Shown: positions 34,641-46,384, numbered from the stretch's first letter. The stretch is 64,000 bases of DNA from Lophius americanus (GCA_037951165.1 JBBDHG010000166.1:910001-974000); one strand, 5' to 3'. Translations and numbers: made by a program. The notes: generated by a model not told the origin, from the letters alone.

Positions 34641-35945
34641 GGAGTCCATAATGTCTGTGCAGTCATCTGCTTCCTGCCACAAAGGAAGCAGCAGGAGCGG
34701 CACGCTATAGGACCCCAGCTCCCCCAACGCCGATCATGTGTGGAAGCACAAATTCGTAGTGAATCCACAGCCTTCCCTCTTGGCTCCAATTGGGAGCACA
34801 TGTCACATGCAGGCTTTTCACACAGTCTGCTGGACAGGACTTTCAGGCACACAGCAAATCTGCTTAGTTACTTTATCATGCCACAAAGTGTTACCCATGG
34901 GACCACAACACTTGTCAAAGTGGATATTCAGCCCTGCAAGGCCATGCTCCTATGATTCTGTGACCTTTTGTAGAATGTGCCTCATTTAAGTAAAAGGGTC
35001 CTTTAAGAGTGAACACCAAAGTCAGCTGGAACGGAGAAAGCAGTCAGAAGATATTACCGTCACCGCCACAAACACCGTACTGTGTTTGTTTCCCCGGATG
35101 TTACATCTCTTGCGTTTTTGACAAGAAGGGGTTTCTAGATCAATTGTCTGTTGATTTTTTTGCCTCATATTTAAAGAGAATAAATATACACTCACTATAT
35201 CGTCACTTTCTTACACTGCCGGGGAACTGAGTGCAAATGATGTTCTCTTAATGTAAAAAGCATGTTTTTGAATGAGAATAAATGAACCTTGAGTCCCTGT
35301 GTCCATTATTTTACGTTTTACTCTTCTTACGTGAATCAACATGCAAAAACCCTTTGATCATCTGGAAAGTTCGGGGTTCTGAACAGATAAGGGTTATGAA
35401 AGCCTTCTTAGATCGGCTCAGAGGGTTTAGAGGAAGCACTAAAGCACCGATCCCTTTGTCTGACACGCTGGTCAATTTCCAGCACAAGACGGATGGCGAA
35501 AATAGCAGCACAAATATCGTCTGCCTCCGAAAGCAAGTTTGGTGACCGCACTTGAATGAGGGCTGCACCAAACACTAAAACCCATTTACACTGGAGCTGA
35601 AAGGACCTCCCAAGGACACAATGGCTCCCTATTGCCTGTACTCCAGTGTAATAACAGTGGATGCGCACAATGGAAACACAGCGAGGACTGCTCGGTTGCA
35701 ATCAAGACTTGAAAGGTAGCCTATTCTGCTGTCCAGCTGGCCATTTAGGTGAAAAAAGAGCTTTGTCTCCTTCCCTGCATGAACCCGGTAATGGCAGCCA
35801 TGACAGGTGTTGCCTGTAGGAGAGAGGGTGAATTGCTCAAACTGCAAGGCTATGATGTTGATAGAAAAATGAAACTTTTATCCCCATCAGACGTCATTCA
35901 TCAGACATTTATGCCAATTACTATTCATTTTGTTTGAGGAGGGAA
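34641..35945. other. Single-copy sequence, conserved-element-like
   Basis: Balanced composition, no microsatellites and no recognised repeat. It ends abruptly at the TACCTC minisatellite. No convincing exon; see findings. Confidence 0.35.
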
Positions 35946-35974
35946 CAATTCAAGTCTCATCCTTCTAGACTTGC

Positions 35975-37132
35975 GGCTCATCTGGAGTCTACCTCTAATA
36001 CCTCATCTTATATCTCAGAGGTATAATATAGATCTTAAACATCCATATGTGTTATATGATAAGGTCTCAGATTATCTCCCCCAATAAGACTACCTCCACC
36101 TTTATAATCCCATCTAAAGTCTTCCTGCTACGGAGGTTTACTGGAAGCTTTAAGACTACCTCTATCTCTACCTATAATACAACTTCTTATACCTCTTCTA
36201 GAGTCTAAGTACATCTACCTTTTATACCTCATCTCACACCTCATTATAATTGGTATAGCGTGAGATTCCAGATAACCTCTACCCCCATGTATCTCTACTT
36301 ATAACACTACTTCTACCTCTCATTCCTCATTCAGCGTTTACCTCCCACTACCTCTACCTATAAGACTACGTACCTAAAATACCTAATCCGGAGTTGACCT
36401 CTTATACCTATACCGTATACCTCTATATAAGAATATATATAGGTATAGCGTATACCTGTTATACCTAATATAGAGTCTACCTCCACCTACCACTAACTCT
36501 ACTATAAGACTACCTCTACGTCTTCTACCTTTTCTACTGTCTACCTCTTATACCTCAATCCTTTACCTCAATATGTTGCATAAGAGTACCTCTACCTGCC
36601 TCTACCTTAACCTATGATACTACCTCTACCTGTGAAACCTCTTCTAGAATCTACCTCTTATACCTCATTTTATACGTCTATATGAGAAGTATGAGATGAG
36701 GTACAAGACTACCTCTACCTGTTATACCTAATATAGAGTCTACTTCCACCTACCACTAACTGTACTTTAAGACTAAGTCTACCTAAAATACCTAATCCGG
36801 AGTTGACCTCGTATACCTCATTTTATACGTCTATATAAGAAGTATGAGATGATGTACAAGACTACCCCTACCTGTTATACCTAATATAGAGTCTACCTCT
36901 TATACTTCATCTTATACCTCTATATGTTGCATAAGAGTACCTCTACCTTTACCTATCAGACTACCTCTATATCTGAAACCTCTTCTAGGATCTCCCTCTT
37001 ATTCTTCATCTTATACCTCTATATAAGAGGTATAAAGAATGATGTTGTCCATAGACAAGACTAAATCTACCTCCACCTACCTCTACTTCTTACACCTGAA
37101 CTAGAGTCGACCTCTACCTCTACCTTCTACAA
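35975..37132. repeat. TACCTC-based minisatellite with higher-order units, 1.15 kb
   Basis: Built from TACCTCTA, TTATACCTC and ATAAGACTACC words. Larger blocks recur: the word CCTGTTATACCTAATATAGA lies at 36455, 36718 and 36871, and CATTTTATACGTCTATAT at about 36667 and 36819. The last two spacings agree (152-153 bp), showing a recent higher-order duplication. Short inverted stretches such as TATACCTCTATATAAGAGG then TATA occur in several places (for example about 37012-37034). Confidence 0.92.
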
Positions 37133-38588
37133 CAACTAATCCCTTTAGATAAAGGTTCCCACAAATGTGTGTCCTAAAAGTTTTTGGAAAAGTTATTCAC
37201 TAAAAGGGAAAAACGTTTTGACTAAAGATCGGCGTATCCCTTACCTAAAGTAAAAAAAAAGTCTAGAGTGGATGTCTTTATCCACACCTTTTTCTATTTG
37301 CAGGTAAATTGTGCAGCTTCTGAAGGCAGCTTTATCTGAATGCCTGCAGGTTCCCTACATTTAAATTTAGCGTCTGTATCTCTGCGTCGTAGCGGTCTAT
37401 GACAGGGTTATGTTAATTGACTTTCAGCAGGTAGTTTTCTTTTTTGCCATTTTCAAACCAGAATAAACAAACTTTCATGCCTTCCATCCAAGCAGGCATG
37501 TTGTTAAGGTTTCTCAGGTTTCTACCTCAGAAGCTAGCGTGCTGGGAGATTCGTCCGTCGGTGTGAGGAGAGTGTGAGGATTGCAATTTATTTTTGGAAA
37601 TATGCTGCTGCCTTGCAGACTAATCATCAAACTAAGCCAATGCCGAGTATAATTATAGTGTGAAAAACAAGGGTTAAAATGGTGTTAACCCCCCCCCCCT
37701 CCGCAGACGACCATGGATATTTTCAGGTCATTCAATTAAAAAAGACGTGGGTTTTCCTGAGTGAGCCAAAGGCATTGAATAATTAATGTGGAAAACAAAG
37801 AACAGGTGAATTTATCTTCTAACAAGTAGCGGATACGGAAATAAAATATCTTATGAAAGAGACAATATGAGAGGTAACCATGCTGCTTGGACTCTTTCCA
37901 CTATATGTTTGCTGTGCAGCCAACTGCAGAGTAATGGCCACAGTACATCCACGAAAGGGAGTGTCCATCGCCCCACCGCCCGGCCACATCCAATGAATTA
38001 TCTTAGTGTGAAGACGAAAAGTCAAGGCGTTGGGTTTTGGAAATATTATACAGACAGATTGTGCGCTGAGAACATTTGTACCGGCTGCAGGACCCGGACT
38101 GAACGCAGCTGCGCAGCCGAGCTGTGATGCCGACGGAGGAGCTGGGGTGAAGAAGCGAGCCACAGAAAGGTCAAGAAATGAAGTATAGCTCTCACTCTTA
38201 TTGTACCACCTATCAACTTAGCTCTGCTGCCCTTTCCCGCCTGTCAGCTCTGAGTTCAGCCTTTGTTTTGATCCCGCAACCTCCCGGGTCATGAATTACA
38301 CATGGACTTTAGGTATTATTAGCGCCACTGCTAGAGTTGACTTCAAGGAGCAAAACAGAAATCGGAATAATCCTACATTAAATACCGATGTGGGAGGAAA
38401 AGCCATGTGGTGTAGTGCGAACTTAAAGGTGGTGTCTGTGAAATCAAACTCACGCTATGATGGATTACATCCAGTAAAATGTCAACTACACAGGAGATTT
38501 GACATTCGGCGCGTCGTTATGAGTGTTTCTTCAAATGTCTTAACCGGAATTGAATTTACATGCAGGGTTCCCCGTAATTACCTCACTG
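37133..38588. other. Gene-free sequence
   Basis: Contains a C10 run near 37690. Chance frames only. Confidence 0.45.
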
Positions 38589-38589
38589 A

Positions 38590-39400
38590 ACGAGGGAAGG
38601 AAAAACGGACACACACAGGAGCGAACGAGTGTGAGAGAGAACGAGTGAGAGAACGAGTGAGAGAGAGAGAGAACGAGTGAGAGAGAGAACGAGTGAGAGA
38701 ACGAGTGAGAGAGAGAGAGAACGAGTGAGAGAGAGAACAAGTGAGAGAGAGAACGAGTGAGAGAGAGAGAGAACGAGTGAGAGAGACAGAGAACGAGTGA
38801 GAGAGAACGAGGTAGAGAGAGAGAACGAGTGAGAGAGACAGAGAACGAGTGAGAGAGAGAACAAATGAGAGAGAGAGAGAACGAGTGAGAGAGAAAACGA
38901 GTGAGAGAGAACGAGTGAGAGAGACAGAGAACGAGTGAGAGAGAACGAGTGAGAGAGAGAGAGAACGACTGAGAGAGAGAACGACTGAGAGAGAAAACGA
39001 GTGAGAGAAAGAACGAGGTAGAGAGAGAGAGAGAACGAGTAAGAGAGAGAACGAGTGTGAGACAGAACAAGTGAGAGAGAGAGAGAACGAGTGAGAGAGA
39101 ATAAGTGAGAGAGAGAATGAGTGAGAGAGAGAAGGAGTGAGAGAGAGAACAAATGAGAGAGAGAGAACGAGTGAGAGAGAGATAGAGAGAGAACGAGTTA
39201 GAGAGAGAACGAGTGAGAGAGAAAACGAGTGAGAGAAAGAACGAGGTAGAGAGAGAGAGAACGACCGAGAGAGAGAGAGAGAACGAGTGAGAGAGAGAGA
39301 GCAAGAGAGAGAGAGAGAGTGAGAGAGAGAGAGAACGAGAGAGAGAGAACGAGCGAGAGAGAGAGAACGAGTGAGAGAGAGAGAGAGAGAGAGAGAGGGG
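38590..39400. repeat. Purine-rich GAGAGAACGAGT minisatellite, 800 bp
   Basis: Units of GAGAGA, AACGAGT and GAGA with variants AACAAGT, AACGACT and AACGAGGTAGA, closing in pure GA. The plus strand is almost all purine apart from the C and T of each CGAGT. The minus strand stays open for 302 codons of Ser/Leu/Phe/Arg, which is a repeat translation. Confidence 0.95.
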
Positions 39401-39833
39401 GACTATTTTAATTGGATATCTGGCCCCTCTGGATGTGGAATGAACCATGGCCAGGCATCATTATAATCTCTCATCAGGTTGTAATTTGAACCCTGAATGC
39501 CCACTCCCCACTGTGAGCCATGGACTTGAAAGTATGTGCAGTCGGCTTAAAACTCTCTCTTTATGAAAAACCTCTAGACCGAGGTTAGTTTAAGAGTTAG
39601 TTCATATTTAAATGTTCTGACCGATCAGCCTACACATATTCTTTTTTGTTGTTGCACCAAATCATGTTTTTACATATAAATAATACTTGGCCGTCATCCT
39701 CATTGCCATCATTTCTTCCTTCGACTCGGATTATCTTTGACACATTTTCCAACGGATAGATTTAGAAGATTTTAAATAAGGGGAATTTTGGTAGTTTTTT
39801 TTTTAAGTCTGTGACTTTTCTCACTGATATCAG
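39401..39833. other. Gene-free sequence
   Basis: Nothing recognised. Confidence 0.45.
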
Positions 39834-39834
39834 T

Positions 39835-40510
39835 CAGTCAAACTTTATTGATATAACACTTTTCATACATAACAAGGTATCACAATGTGCTTTACACAAA
39901 AAGAACACCACCCCCACTCCCAAAAGTCCCCATTCCCCTGCGTTGTGTAAGCAATCGTCCGGATTGAACTACTCAAATTAAAGGTGGAGTTATGTCTGGA
40001 GTATTTTTGACAAAGAAATGTCCAACTAGTGAGTAAAATATGAACTTTTAGAGTAAAACATGATTCATACATGATAGTTCTCCTTGAGTTAATCAATACA
40101 CACCGAATTTGGATTAAATTGGGCCGATAGTTGGGAGTTTATGTCTGAAAAAACTGTGTTTTTTGTAAAATAAAAAACTCCCCCTAGTGAGAAGAATATG
40201 AACTTTTAGAGTAAAACATGATGTAGACAAGACAGATCTCCTTGACTCAATTGATATGCACCAAATTTGAGCAAAATTGTGTTGATAGTTAAGGGGTTTA
40301 TGTCTCAAAAACTGTGTTTTTTGTATAAAAAAAAAGCTCCCCCTAGTGAGAAAAATATGAACTTTTAGAGTAAAACACTCAAAATTTTGCTAAATCTGTT
40401 AAATGAATGGTTGTGAAATTATGGAGGGAAAAGTTTTGGAGCTATAGATCACCCTAGTGTTAAAAATCTACAACCCACCTTTCCCCACATCAATCCAGTT
40501 CTTCCTCAAC
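39835..40510 (-). repeat. Family X repeat with three modules (reverse, longest copy)
   Basis: Starts with the tail CAGTCAAACTTTATTGATAT, AACACTTTTCATACATAAC and GTGCTTTACAC, a common fish retroelement 3' end. It passes AAAAGTCCCCATTCCCCTGC and GAACTACTCAAATTAAAGG. The block TATGAACTTTTAGAGTAAAA then occurs three times (starting about 40039, 40198 and 40356), each 158-159 bp apart, with CTCCCCCTAGTGAGA before the second and third. It ends in CAATCCAGTTCTTCCTCA. The other copies have fewer modules. Confidence 0.9.
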
Positions 40511-40529
40511 ACAGGAGTTCTAGTGATCT

Positions 40530-42285
40530 GACCACCGAGCCACCGGGCTGTGAGGATAAGTTGATGGTAGCAGACGATCTAGCCTCTTTTTCCGGCGCCC
40601 TCAGGCTGAAGAACATATCTCAGATGAACCTTGTCATTTATTACCTGCTGATGTGAAATGATCAAATCACCTTTGAGTGAGTCAGCAGGTTTGAAACCAG
40701 CATATCACTTCAAAGCTCATAGTTCACGGCAGACGCAGTCTTCCGACTCAGGAGCAGTGACATTGAAAAGAAGAGGAGCGAGTCCATTAAGAATTGAAAC
40801 ATTCTGGTCATACGTGAGGTTTTAATGTTTTCTGCCGATCGTTCTCTGCGCGCTTCGTTGAGCTCCAGGTTTATTCTGCGGGCGCTCGGTGCAAAAAATG
40901 ATTTTTATCAACTCGGAGCTGTGGAAGAAGGCAGACAGCTCTCTCAAATCAATATGCTATAGGTTAGCTGAGAATCTTGTATCGGTCCAATCGATACCGG
41001 CGCATCCGCAGAGTTTGCTATTGTTCACACTTAATAAGTGCAGAAAGGCCAAATCCTGCAGGATCAACCCAATTAGTAGGTCAGAAAAAAACATTCCACT
41101 TAGGTCAAATGATAATGTTGCTTGTAGATAAGACTGCTTCTAGGTTGTGCATATCTACGTTGGGCGCGGCCATCCTCGTGTGATTTAAAACTGTACTTTT
41201 GCAGGGAAATACCTCCTGCTGTATTAAATCAGTTAGTTTTTCGCCCCATTCAGCTTTTTCTTTGCAGGAATTCACGCGTTAATGAATCCATTCAGCTGAA
41301 TAAGTGCCGCCTTATAAAACTGCAAGTGTCTACGCCAGCCGAGCAAAGGAGTCAAAAATAAGTGATGCAACAGCAGTAATTTCAAACACCCATAAAGCAG
41401 AAAGTTGTCCTGCTAAACGTCGGGATGCGGCGAGGAGCCATTGGGTTCAAACGGGATTATGATGTGAGTTTAGACGGCGAATAGCCGATCATAGGTGACT
41501 GCTAGGAAGTCGTCACACTGAAATATTATCAGCGGCTGTGCATCAAGGCTAATGTCGGCCTACTCTGCTAAGAGAGAGGTGTCTTTTTTTTGTTTTCACC
41601 CTCTGTATACATGTAGCAGTGGGTACTTGGATAACTCTACATCGCTCGGGATTTTCACTTGTCAAGGTTTCAACCCTGTTTGAATGCTAACATTCAGACG
41701 TACGATCCAGCTCTGGGTGTTTTTATAAAGCCCGAGGGTCATGTGAAGATAAGGATGCTCTTGAACATGTTTGAGAAAAAAAAGCATCTCTCAACGCGGC
41801 CAGCCGCATCAATATGTTCATTTTAAATAAGCGAAAGATAAAAATATCAATTTACCGCCTCGGCTTCATAGAAGAGAAACCATTTAATAACAAGGTTGGA
41901 AGAAATAATCAGAATAAGAACACAATCTATATCTGTTATTTTCTACAGACACTTCATTCCACTTTTTTCATCAAATAATAAGGATTTTTTTGCAAACAAC
42001 AAATCCTCCTGAAGGCGAAATAACTTCTTGCGACCAGGTTCTCTCAGGTGAATTGAGCCGTCAGGGCGTCGTTATGTTTTACCTCCACGTAAAAGTAAAC
42101 CGGTACGCTAAGTCAGTCTTTCCCCCTGCAATCCGTCTTTTAAATGGTACGTATACATAGATCCTTTTAAATTGTCTTGTTCCTCACCAGAGCATTTTAT
42201 CCCTTTTTCACCGTTTCACCGGTTACTTTCATCTCATAAAGCTCAAATCTCAATTTTACATTTTAGTCACTCTGTACGTTTAGAA
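40530..42285. other. Gene-free sequence
   Basis: No recognised exon, RNA or transposon over 1.75 kb. Confidence 0.45.
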
Positions 42286-42289
42286 TCTT

Positions 42290-42402
42290 TATTTATTTTC
42301 TGTATCTTGTATTTTCAGTCTGTGTTTAGTTTACGGGCTGCTTCGGAACCAATTCCCCCAATGGGATAATAAAGTTGATTGAACTTGAACTTTGAACTTG
42401 AT
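42290..42402 (+). repeat. Retroelement 3'-tail-like sequence
   Basis: CCAATTCCCCCAATGGGATA followed by ATAAAGTTGATTGAACTTGA resembles the common fish LINE ending (AATTTCCCC..GGGA.AATAAAG) with an ATTGAACTTGAAC tail. Confidence 0.45.
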
Positions 42403-42539
42403 GATTTTTTTTAGATATTTTGTTTAAGTCCATTCCTTCTTTCACAGATATTATATGTATTTTGTTCAAAAATTATTTTACTGGATATTCTATCTGTTTT
42501 GGCCACAACTGGTACCACGACTTCCCTTTGTCAGTCAGT

Positions 42540-42572
42540 TAGTCCATCCATCCATCCATCCATCCATCCATC
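42540..42572. repeat. (CCAT)n microsatellite
   Basis: About seven CCAT units at the 3' border of the reverse family X copy. Confidence 0.92.
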
Positions 42573-43035
42573 AGTTAAACTTTGTTAACATAGCACTTTT
42601 CATACATAATTAAGTATTACATTGGTCTTTACACAACAACAAACAATTTCCCTCCAATACCTCCATCCATTCTGAAGACAAAAAAAACTATTCAGCAGCA
42701 AAGATATATCCCCAAAACGTTCCCAATCCCTTCATTGAACTCCTCGGATTAAAGGTGAAGTTATGTCCCCGGAATTTGCATTAGAAAAAGGTCGGCTGAG
42801 TAAAATAGGAACTATTGAGGGTAAAAGATGATGTAACCACGATGGATCGCCTCCAGTCGATTCATATTCAGCAAATCAGACCATCGGTTGAGATAAAAAT
42901 CCCATTTGTGTCAAAAATATAAAGCCACCCTTTCCCAAAATCGCTCCAGTTCTTCCTCAGACTAAGGTCTATGTGGGTATAAAATTCCAAAATGATACAT
43001 CAAAGACTTTTTGAGTTGTCACGTTAACAAGAAGG
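42573..43035 (-). repeat. Family X repeat (reverse; first of a head-to-tail pair)
   Basis: The tail AACTTTGTTAACATAGCACT and TTTCATACATAATTAAG is followed by GATATATCCCCAAAACGTTC, GAACTCCTCGGATTAAAGG, GTCGATTCATATTCAGCAAA, CCAGTTCTTCCTCAGACTAA, and then the 5' end GTTGTCACGTTAACAAGAAG with GATC. Confidence 0.85.
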
Positions 43036-43425
43036 ATCTGAACTCCACAAATGAAATGTGAAGGTATGTCCGAAAAACCTTTTTGTGTAAAACGGCTCCC
43101 CCTACTGAGACAATATGATACTTACAAGCTAGAAGTCCTTGACTCAATTCCTATGGACCAAATTTGGGTGAAAAGGGACAAACGGTTAGGAGCTTATGTA
43201 CGAAAAACTTTTTTTTTTGTGAAAAGCTCCCCCTAGTGAGTAAAATATGAACCACTAGAGTTAAATATGATAAACACAAGATAGAACCCCTCAGGTCGAC
43301 TCATCAGCACCAAATCTGGCCCAGAAACCTTCGCAGATGAAGCTTGTCGGAAATATATACATCCAGCTTTTCCCAAAATCAATTAAGTTTTATGTGGGCC
43401 TGATATTTGAAAGTAATTCCTGAAA
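43036..43425 (-). repeat. Family X repeat (reverse; second of a head-to-tail pair)
   Basis: It begins at AACTCCACAAATGAAATGTG directly after the 5' end of the preceding copy, with no intervening tail. It then shows CTCCCCCTACTGAG, GTCCTTGACTCAATTCCTAT, AAAGCTCCCCCTAGTGAGTA and AGGTCGACTCATCAGCACCA: two modules. Confidence 0.83.
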
Positions 43426-43611
43426 GAATGGGGGGGTTCGTTTTTGGGTAGAATTTATAAATTAAATGTATTATTATTATTATTATTATAGAATGCATTA
43501 CGTGCCGTTACATTTCAATTTGTGTAGTTTCAATCATAACATGTTTCTGTTTTATGTCATTTTCTTGTTTTGTTTTTTGGTATTTTGAGTATTTCCCCAT
43601 CCACCCCTCCC

Positions 43612-43660
43612 GTCTGTCTGTCTGTCTGTCTGTCTGCCTGTCTGTCTGTCTGTCTGTGTT
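43612..43660. repeat. (TCTG)n microsatellite
   Basis: Twelve TCTG units with one TGCC interruption. A short (TTA)n lies at 43468-43488. Confidence 0.93.
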
Positions 43661-44310
43661 TGTGTAGCTGTGGGCGTGGCTTTTTCTCACCTGGCTTCAG
43701 AGCTCATTGCCTCCAATCATCCCATCACCCTGCAGAATAAGTAATCGGGCTCCTTATCGTCTCTCTGACGGATTGTTCAGCCTGATTTAGTTCTAGTTAC
43801 TCTCTCAGCTCCTCGCCATTTTTCTCTCCTTGTGTTTTTTCTTACCCTCTGAACTGATTGCTTTGACAATCATCCGCTGTGCCGATGAATCTCTTCCTCA
43901 AAATCAAACAACCAGGAGGGGGGTTCTTACCAAATCAGATGTGCTCCGCTCTGTCTTAAGAAGAAACAAACCAAAAAAAAAAACCTCTCTACTCATCTAG
44001 TCCTGAAACCGAGTGTTTTTATGATGAAGAAGAAGAAGAAGCTACAGGAGTTCAGTCAATTTTTATATAAAACCAACCCCCAGTTATCTCAAGACCCCCG
44101 CAGTCAAAGCATAAAGTCTCATAAAGCCCAAATATCTAATAAATACCAAACCAACAACAGCTGGAGTGTATGGAGGTGGTGCGCTTCACAGATACCCTTC
44201 CTCCTCCAAGGATGAGGAAGATCTCGGAGACACACTCCATGTATAACTGGATGTAACGATGAAGAGAATGGACCATCTACCTCCATCTCCTCCATCATTA
44301 TATCCCCGAA
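43661..44310. other. Gene-free sequence
   Basis: An AAGAAGAAGAAG run at about 44027-44040. No gene recognised. Confidence 0.4.
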
Positions 44311-44311
44311 A

Positions 44312-44425
44312 AAAGTCGTCATCGCCGCCAGAGCAAGTCCGTCGCGTTAATGCGATAACTAATCAGCCACATCAGGGATCATTTAAAATTTTGTACCCCG
44401 AAACGGAATGACAACGTGATTATTT
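44312..44425 (+). repeat. Family X 5'-end fragment beside the palindromic array
   Basis: AAGTCGTCATCGCCGCCAGA, CGTCGCGTTAATGCGATAAC, CAGGGATCATTTAAAATTTT and GTACCCCGAAACGGAA match the X 5' end. Similarity stops where the palindromic array begins. Confidence 0.78.
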
Positions 44426-44427
44426 TC

Positions 44428-44778
44428 ACCTTCTGAAGTGATATTTTTCGCTTTTTAACGTGATAATTTCACTTTAAACGTGATCGTTTTTGAATTTTTA
44501 CTTGATAATTTTCACGTTTTAACATGATAATTATCATGTTTTTACCTGATAATTTTCACGTTTTAACATGATAATTACCACGTCGTTACGTGGTAATTTG
44601 TCACGTTATAGCATGATAAGTTTCAAGTTATATCGTCCTAAGTTTCATGTTTTTACTTGATCTTTTTCACGTTATATCGCGATAAAAATTCACGTTATAA
44701 CTTGAAAATGATTGATCACGTTATAACGTGATTATTGTCATGTAAAAACGTGAAACTTATCGCGCTATAAAGTGATAC
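44428..44778. repeat. Array of degenerate palindromic AACGTGATAA units
   Basis: About 17 units of roughly 20 bases of the type CACGTTTTAACATGATAATT. Perfect palindromes occur at 44521-44540 (AACATGATAATTATCATGTT) and 44715-44732 (ATCACGTTATAACGTGAT). The stem TTACCACGT/ACGTGGTAA with a 4-base loop lies at 44575-44596. Half-units face both ways. I know no named satellite like it. Confidence 0.9.
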
Positions 44779-46378
44779 TGATACTATTTTTTTCTTTTAT
44801 TCGCTATAGCAGCAAGGTGCAAAATCAATTTTTACTTTTTGGTTCCAGCTGTTTCTATCATTTCCCCTCCTTCATCCTCCCTCTATGTACATAAACCCAA
44901 TGATAAAACTCCACTTCTCTACTCATGTCTTTCAGTTTTTGTCTCCACGCATCCCAGGAGTCTGCCGTCACGTTAGCAGCGCTGTGAGGAAGCACTTATT
45001 GAAGCACAGTTTTGCTTAGCTGCAAGTGTCAGCATAGTAAGGCGCTCTTAGTGCATGGCTGCAACGTGGTTTCGAGCCTGAGAGTCACGCGGCTGTCAAA
45101 GAGCTCAGGTCACACACGACTTTTCTCGTGCTACCTTTTCATGTTCGCTTCTTCTGCTCGTAGAATTCAATCACGGCGCCGCAAATGTGAGTCGTGTCGA
45201 TCTGCAGCAGAGGAAGGAGTATTCAGATGGCTTTTAATCAATAACTCAAATACTCAGCTCAGTGTATTGAAATGAGAAAAAATACTTACGTCAATGTACT
45301 TGCAAGCAAAATGTGCCTTTTTCCATTTTTGGGTTATTTTTCTTGGAACTCTGGATTAGTGGCTGAAACCTCGACTCCCTCCAACAAATCCAAGTGTAAC
45401 TGTTGGACAAAATGCAGATTGAGGTTTAGAAATCTTATTTACCTCGTCTATCAGCAGTGATCTGCCTAATAGATGCACATGAGAGTTACGCCTAAATCCC
45501 AGTTCAACAAATGTACCGTTGTTATGGTTACCTGTTAGTTTCAACAGTCTGTTATTACAGCCGTAAAGTTCATTGAAAGACGTTTTTATCTTTATTCTTT
45601 TTATTGTTAGTTGGTGCCTAAAACAACCTGAAGCTACATTCAAAAACTGATAGCTTAAAATGAGCCATTTAGTGATGACGTGGCTTATTTATCTAGTTTT
45701 ATTGATTTATTTCACCGTAAATTTAATGAGGAGAAAATTAATCCATAATCCAAAAAGATCCATCATTTCAATAATGGATGGATTAATGGTCCGGTCTTTG
45801 GTCCTTACCTGGAGTCTCTGGTACCGGTGGAATTCTTCGTTGTGCATTAATAAATCTCAGGACCCGGAATCTCTGCTCTCTGTTTAATCATATGATCCCG
45901 TCCGGCTCTTCATTCTACCAGTGAGGTAATCCAAAAGAGGCGGGGTTAGTGGATAGAACAATATATATAGGGGATACCAACAAAGAAGAAATCAGGGGGG
46001 CACTCAGACATGTCTTACAAACAAAACAAAGACATTAACAGTCAGGTAAAACAAAAATAGAGCTAAATTTAACACATGTTGTGGAACAGTTACATCTCCA
46101 CCCAGTAGGGGGGGTATCGCTAAGGCTGAGCCTCAGAGAAACACTGACGACGCTAATATGAAAAATAATCCCAGCACCTTTTGAGAATGTCTGCATCTGC
46201 CCGGTGATATTCAATAAGTCATGCTGCTAATATCATTTGAATATTCTTTAATGTCTCACCATAAAAAAATATATATATCGGAATTTCTTTTTTTTTCTGC
46301 ATATTTTATTTACTTTGGGGCATTTATTAATGTAATGTTATGACATATTATATGTCATGACGTATTATCATAAGGTTG
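44779..46378. other. Gene-free sequence
   Basis: No recognised exon or transposon. A short TATATAT run at about 45961-45969 and 46268-46277. Confidence 0.4.
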
Positions 46379-46384
46379 GGCAGG

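Noticed and set aside
38540..39448. 302-codon minus frame, the longest in the window
   Set aside because: Ser/Leu/Phe/Arg only. It lies entirely within the GAGAGAACGAGT minisatellite.
44428..44778. CRISPR-like regular repeat array
   Set aside because: There are no unique spacers of constant length and units are palindromic and degenerate. The surrounding DNA is vertebrate.
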